NCBI GenBank assembly: GCA_902767065.1
Contig: CACXFW010000088.1
Location: forward strand, 1 to 6,377
Reading direction: 5' to 3'
DNA length: 6,377 bases
DNA from: an uncultured Lachnospiraceae bacterium
GTDB taxonomy: Bacteria; Bacillota; Clostridia; Lachnospirales; Lachnospiraceae
Numbering within the stretch: the first letter of the stretch is position 1; the number at the start of each line of letters is the position of its first letter. Both the position numbers and the translations under genes were made by a program. Below the pieces are notes generated by a model. That model was not told where the DNA came from, searched no databases, and was given only the letters and a program-made list of their open reading frames with translations. Below are positions 5,397-6,377 of this stretch, piece after piece.

Positions 5397-6260
5397 ATGG
5401 GAAAGATCATACTGGTTTCAGAAAGTGGAAGCGACGTATCGAAAGAACATCAGGAACGTTACGGAATCCGTATCGCTCCGATGCATGTGATATTCGGAGA
5501 TGTTGTCAAAGAAGACGGCACATTTCCGCCGTCAGAGGTGATCGACTATTACAGAAAGACAAAGAAGATTCCCTCCACCAGCGGGGCAATGACATATGAT
5601 TTCGGCCGTGTCTTTGACGAGATTCTGGAACATGAGCCCGGCGCGGCAGTCCTGCATATCGCCTACTCCGCCGTAACAACCTGCTCCTATGACTGCGCGC
5701 GTCAGGCTGCGCAGGAGCGGCCGCAGCTGGCCTTCGCGCAGGTTGACACAGGCATGTTCTCCTATGGGCACTATTCGGTTGTGATCCGCACGGCACAACT
5801 GATCGAAGCGCATCCGGAGTGGACGCTGGAAGACGCGAAAACAGCGGCGCAGGATCTGATCGACCACTCCTGCATGTCATTTGTACCGGATAAGTTCGAG
5901 TTTCTGAGAGCGAGCGGCCGGGTGCGCAACTCCTCAGCGCTGGTCGGAGAACTGCTGAAGATTCATCCGCGGGTGGATCTGCTGGATGGCTATCTTGTGC
6001 CGGTAAAGAAATACCGCGGCCGCATGGACCGTGTAATCCCTGCAATGATTCGCGACTTTGCCAGGGAGTATGAGATGGAACGGCCGCAGGTCTGGTTCGG
6101 CCATACGCCGGAATTTGCCGACTCTCTCCGGAAAGCGGCAGAGGATACCGCGCATGAACTGGGCTTTACGGAGATTCACTGGATCGCCTGCGGATGTGTG
6201 ATCACCACACACGGCGGAACCGGCTGTTTCGGTCTGTCCGGATTCGGCAAAAAGAGGTAA
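5397..6260 (+). CDS. DegV-family (fatty-acid-binding, FakB-like) protein
   Basis: Start ATG 5397 follows AAGGAG (5386-5391) by five bases. The reading frame stays open far upstream, but that part lies antisense to the kinase-like gene and is not coding. The 287-residue length fits DegV proteins (about 280). Family features in order are an N-terminal beta strand with SESGSD (8-13, usually TDSxSD), the P-S-T-S-G turn (59-63, usually PxTSQP), AQVDTGMFSYG (114-124), FLRASGRV (169-176), ALVGELLKIHPRVDLLDG (181-198), the K-x-R-G-R segment (205-209) and a C-terminal THGGTGCFGLSGF (271-283). Such proteins bind a fatty acid and, with the kinase FakA, present it for phosphorylation; no fakA is in the window. 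The usual SSxLSGTY stretch is replaced by AYSAVTTCSYDC (89-100), so ligand preference may differ. The TAA stop falls inside the downstream repeat. Confidence 0.92.
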   Translation: MGKIILVSESGSDVSKEHQERYGIRIAPMHVIFGDVVKEDGTFPPSEVIDYYRKTKKIPSTSGAMTYDFGRVFDEILEHEPGAAVLHIAYSAVTTCSYDCARQAAQERPQLAFAQVDTGMFSYGHYSVVIRTAQLIEAHPEWTLEDAKTAAQDLIDHSCMSFVPDKFEFLRASGRVRNSSALVGELLKIHPRVDLLDGYLVPVKKYRGRMDRVIPAMIRDFAREYEMERPQVWFGHTPEFADSLRKAAEDTAHELGFTEIHWIACGCVITTHGGTGCFGLSGFGKKR

Positions 6261-6340
6261 CTGTTCAGCACCCCCATTGCTCAGAACACTTCGTGTTCTG
6301 CGCTGTGGGCGGACAGAGCGGTTTCACCGCTTGTCCGCCC
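6257..6340. repeat. Hairpin-rich repeat, right copy of the inverted pair
   Basis: It begins with GTAACTGTTCAGCACCCCC at the last base of the DegV-family gene's final sense codon, so the repeat provides the TAA stop. It continues with hairpin AGAACAC-TTC-GTGTTCT (6283-6299) and hairpin GGGCGGACA/TGTCCGCCC (6307-6315 with 6332-6340) that encloses GCGGT/ACCGC. It is the inverted partner of 1-82 with two mismatches. The two hairpins could also serve as a transcription barrier, but no T-run follows. Confidence 0.9.
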
Positions 6341-6377
6341 CCTGGAACCGCTCAGATCCGTCAGATAAGCAAGCTTA

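Noticed and set aside
1..6338. Composite transposon bounded by the inverted 82-base repeats
   Set aside because: There is no transposase between the repeats, their ends face inward, and the enclosed genes look chromosomal; dispersed repeat copies explain it better.

Overview
The window looks like chromosomal DNA of a moderately GC-rich member of the Bacillota, probably class Clostridia and plausibly Lachnospiraceae. This is inferred from strong AAGGAG-type ribosome binding sites, the gene content (large MscS-type channel, DegV-family protein, ABC1/UbiB kinase remnant) and tightly packed genes separated by small structured repeats. I see no rRNA, tRNA, CRISPR array, phage gene or transposase gene.

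Layout. Bases 1-82 are one copy of a hairpin-rich repeat. After a leader of about 120 bases, a 970-residue MscS-family channel with two large extracytoplasmic regions runs from 205 to 3117 (+). A doublet of the TTACTATTCACAGCC motif (3131-3212) and a repeat copy then abut a decayed ABC1/UbiB kinase fragment (3253-3600), which is followed by a clear intrinsic terminator (3611-3641). From 3642 to 4328 there is no credible gene. This repeat island holds a 242-base near-perfect hairpin (3665-3906), a short AT-rich stretch with an extended -10 box, a structured element of about 215 bases with terminal inverted repeats (3985-4199), a strong minus-strand promoter overlapping a palindromic operator-like site (4226-4281), and another repeat copy that runs into the end of the next gene. 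A fructosamine/ketosamine-3-kinase family gene (4329-5222, -) is divergent from a DegV-family lipid-binding protein gene (5397-6260, +). The stop codon of the latter lies in a second copy of the window-edge repeat, inverted relative to the first (6257-6338, 80 of 82 bases identical). Bases 6341-6377 hold nothing I can recognise.

How it fits together. The intact genes look like independent housekeeping or accessory functions: an envelope channel/sensor, deglycation of sugar-modified amines, and fatty-acid binding. They do not form an obvious pathway. The most interesting material is the repeat family. Nine copies of a GTTACTRTTCA(C/G)-like terminal motif occur, all between genes or at gene ends. 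They are associated with small hairpins, many with a GAA triloop, that keep pairing through compensatory changes. The copies appear to have supplied stop codons or C-terminal codons to two genes, to border a decayed gene, and to sit directly downstream of a regulated promoter whose gene is missing. I infer a family of small non-autonomous mobile elements, or structured RNA/ssDNA elements, that has remodelled this locus.
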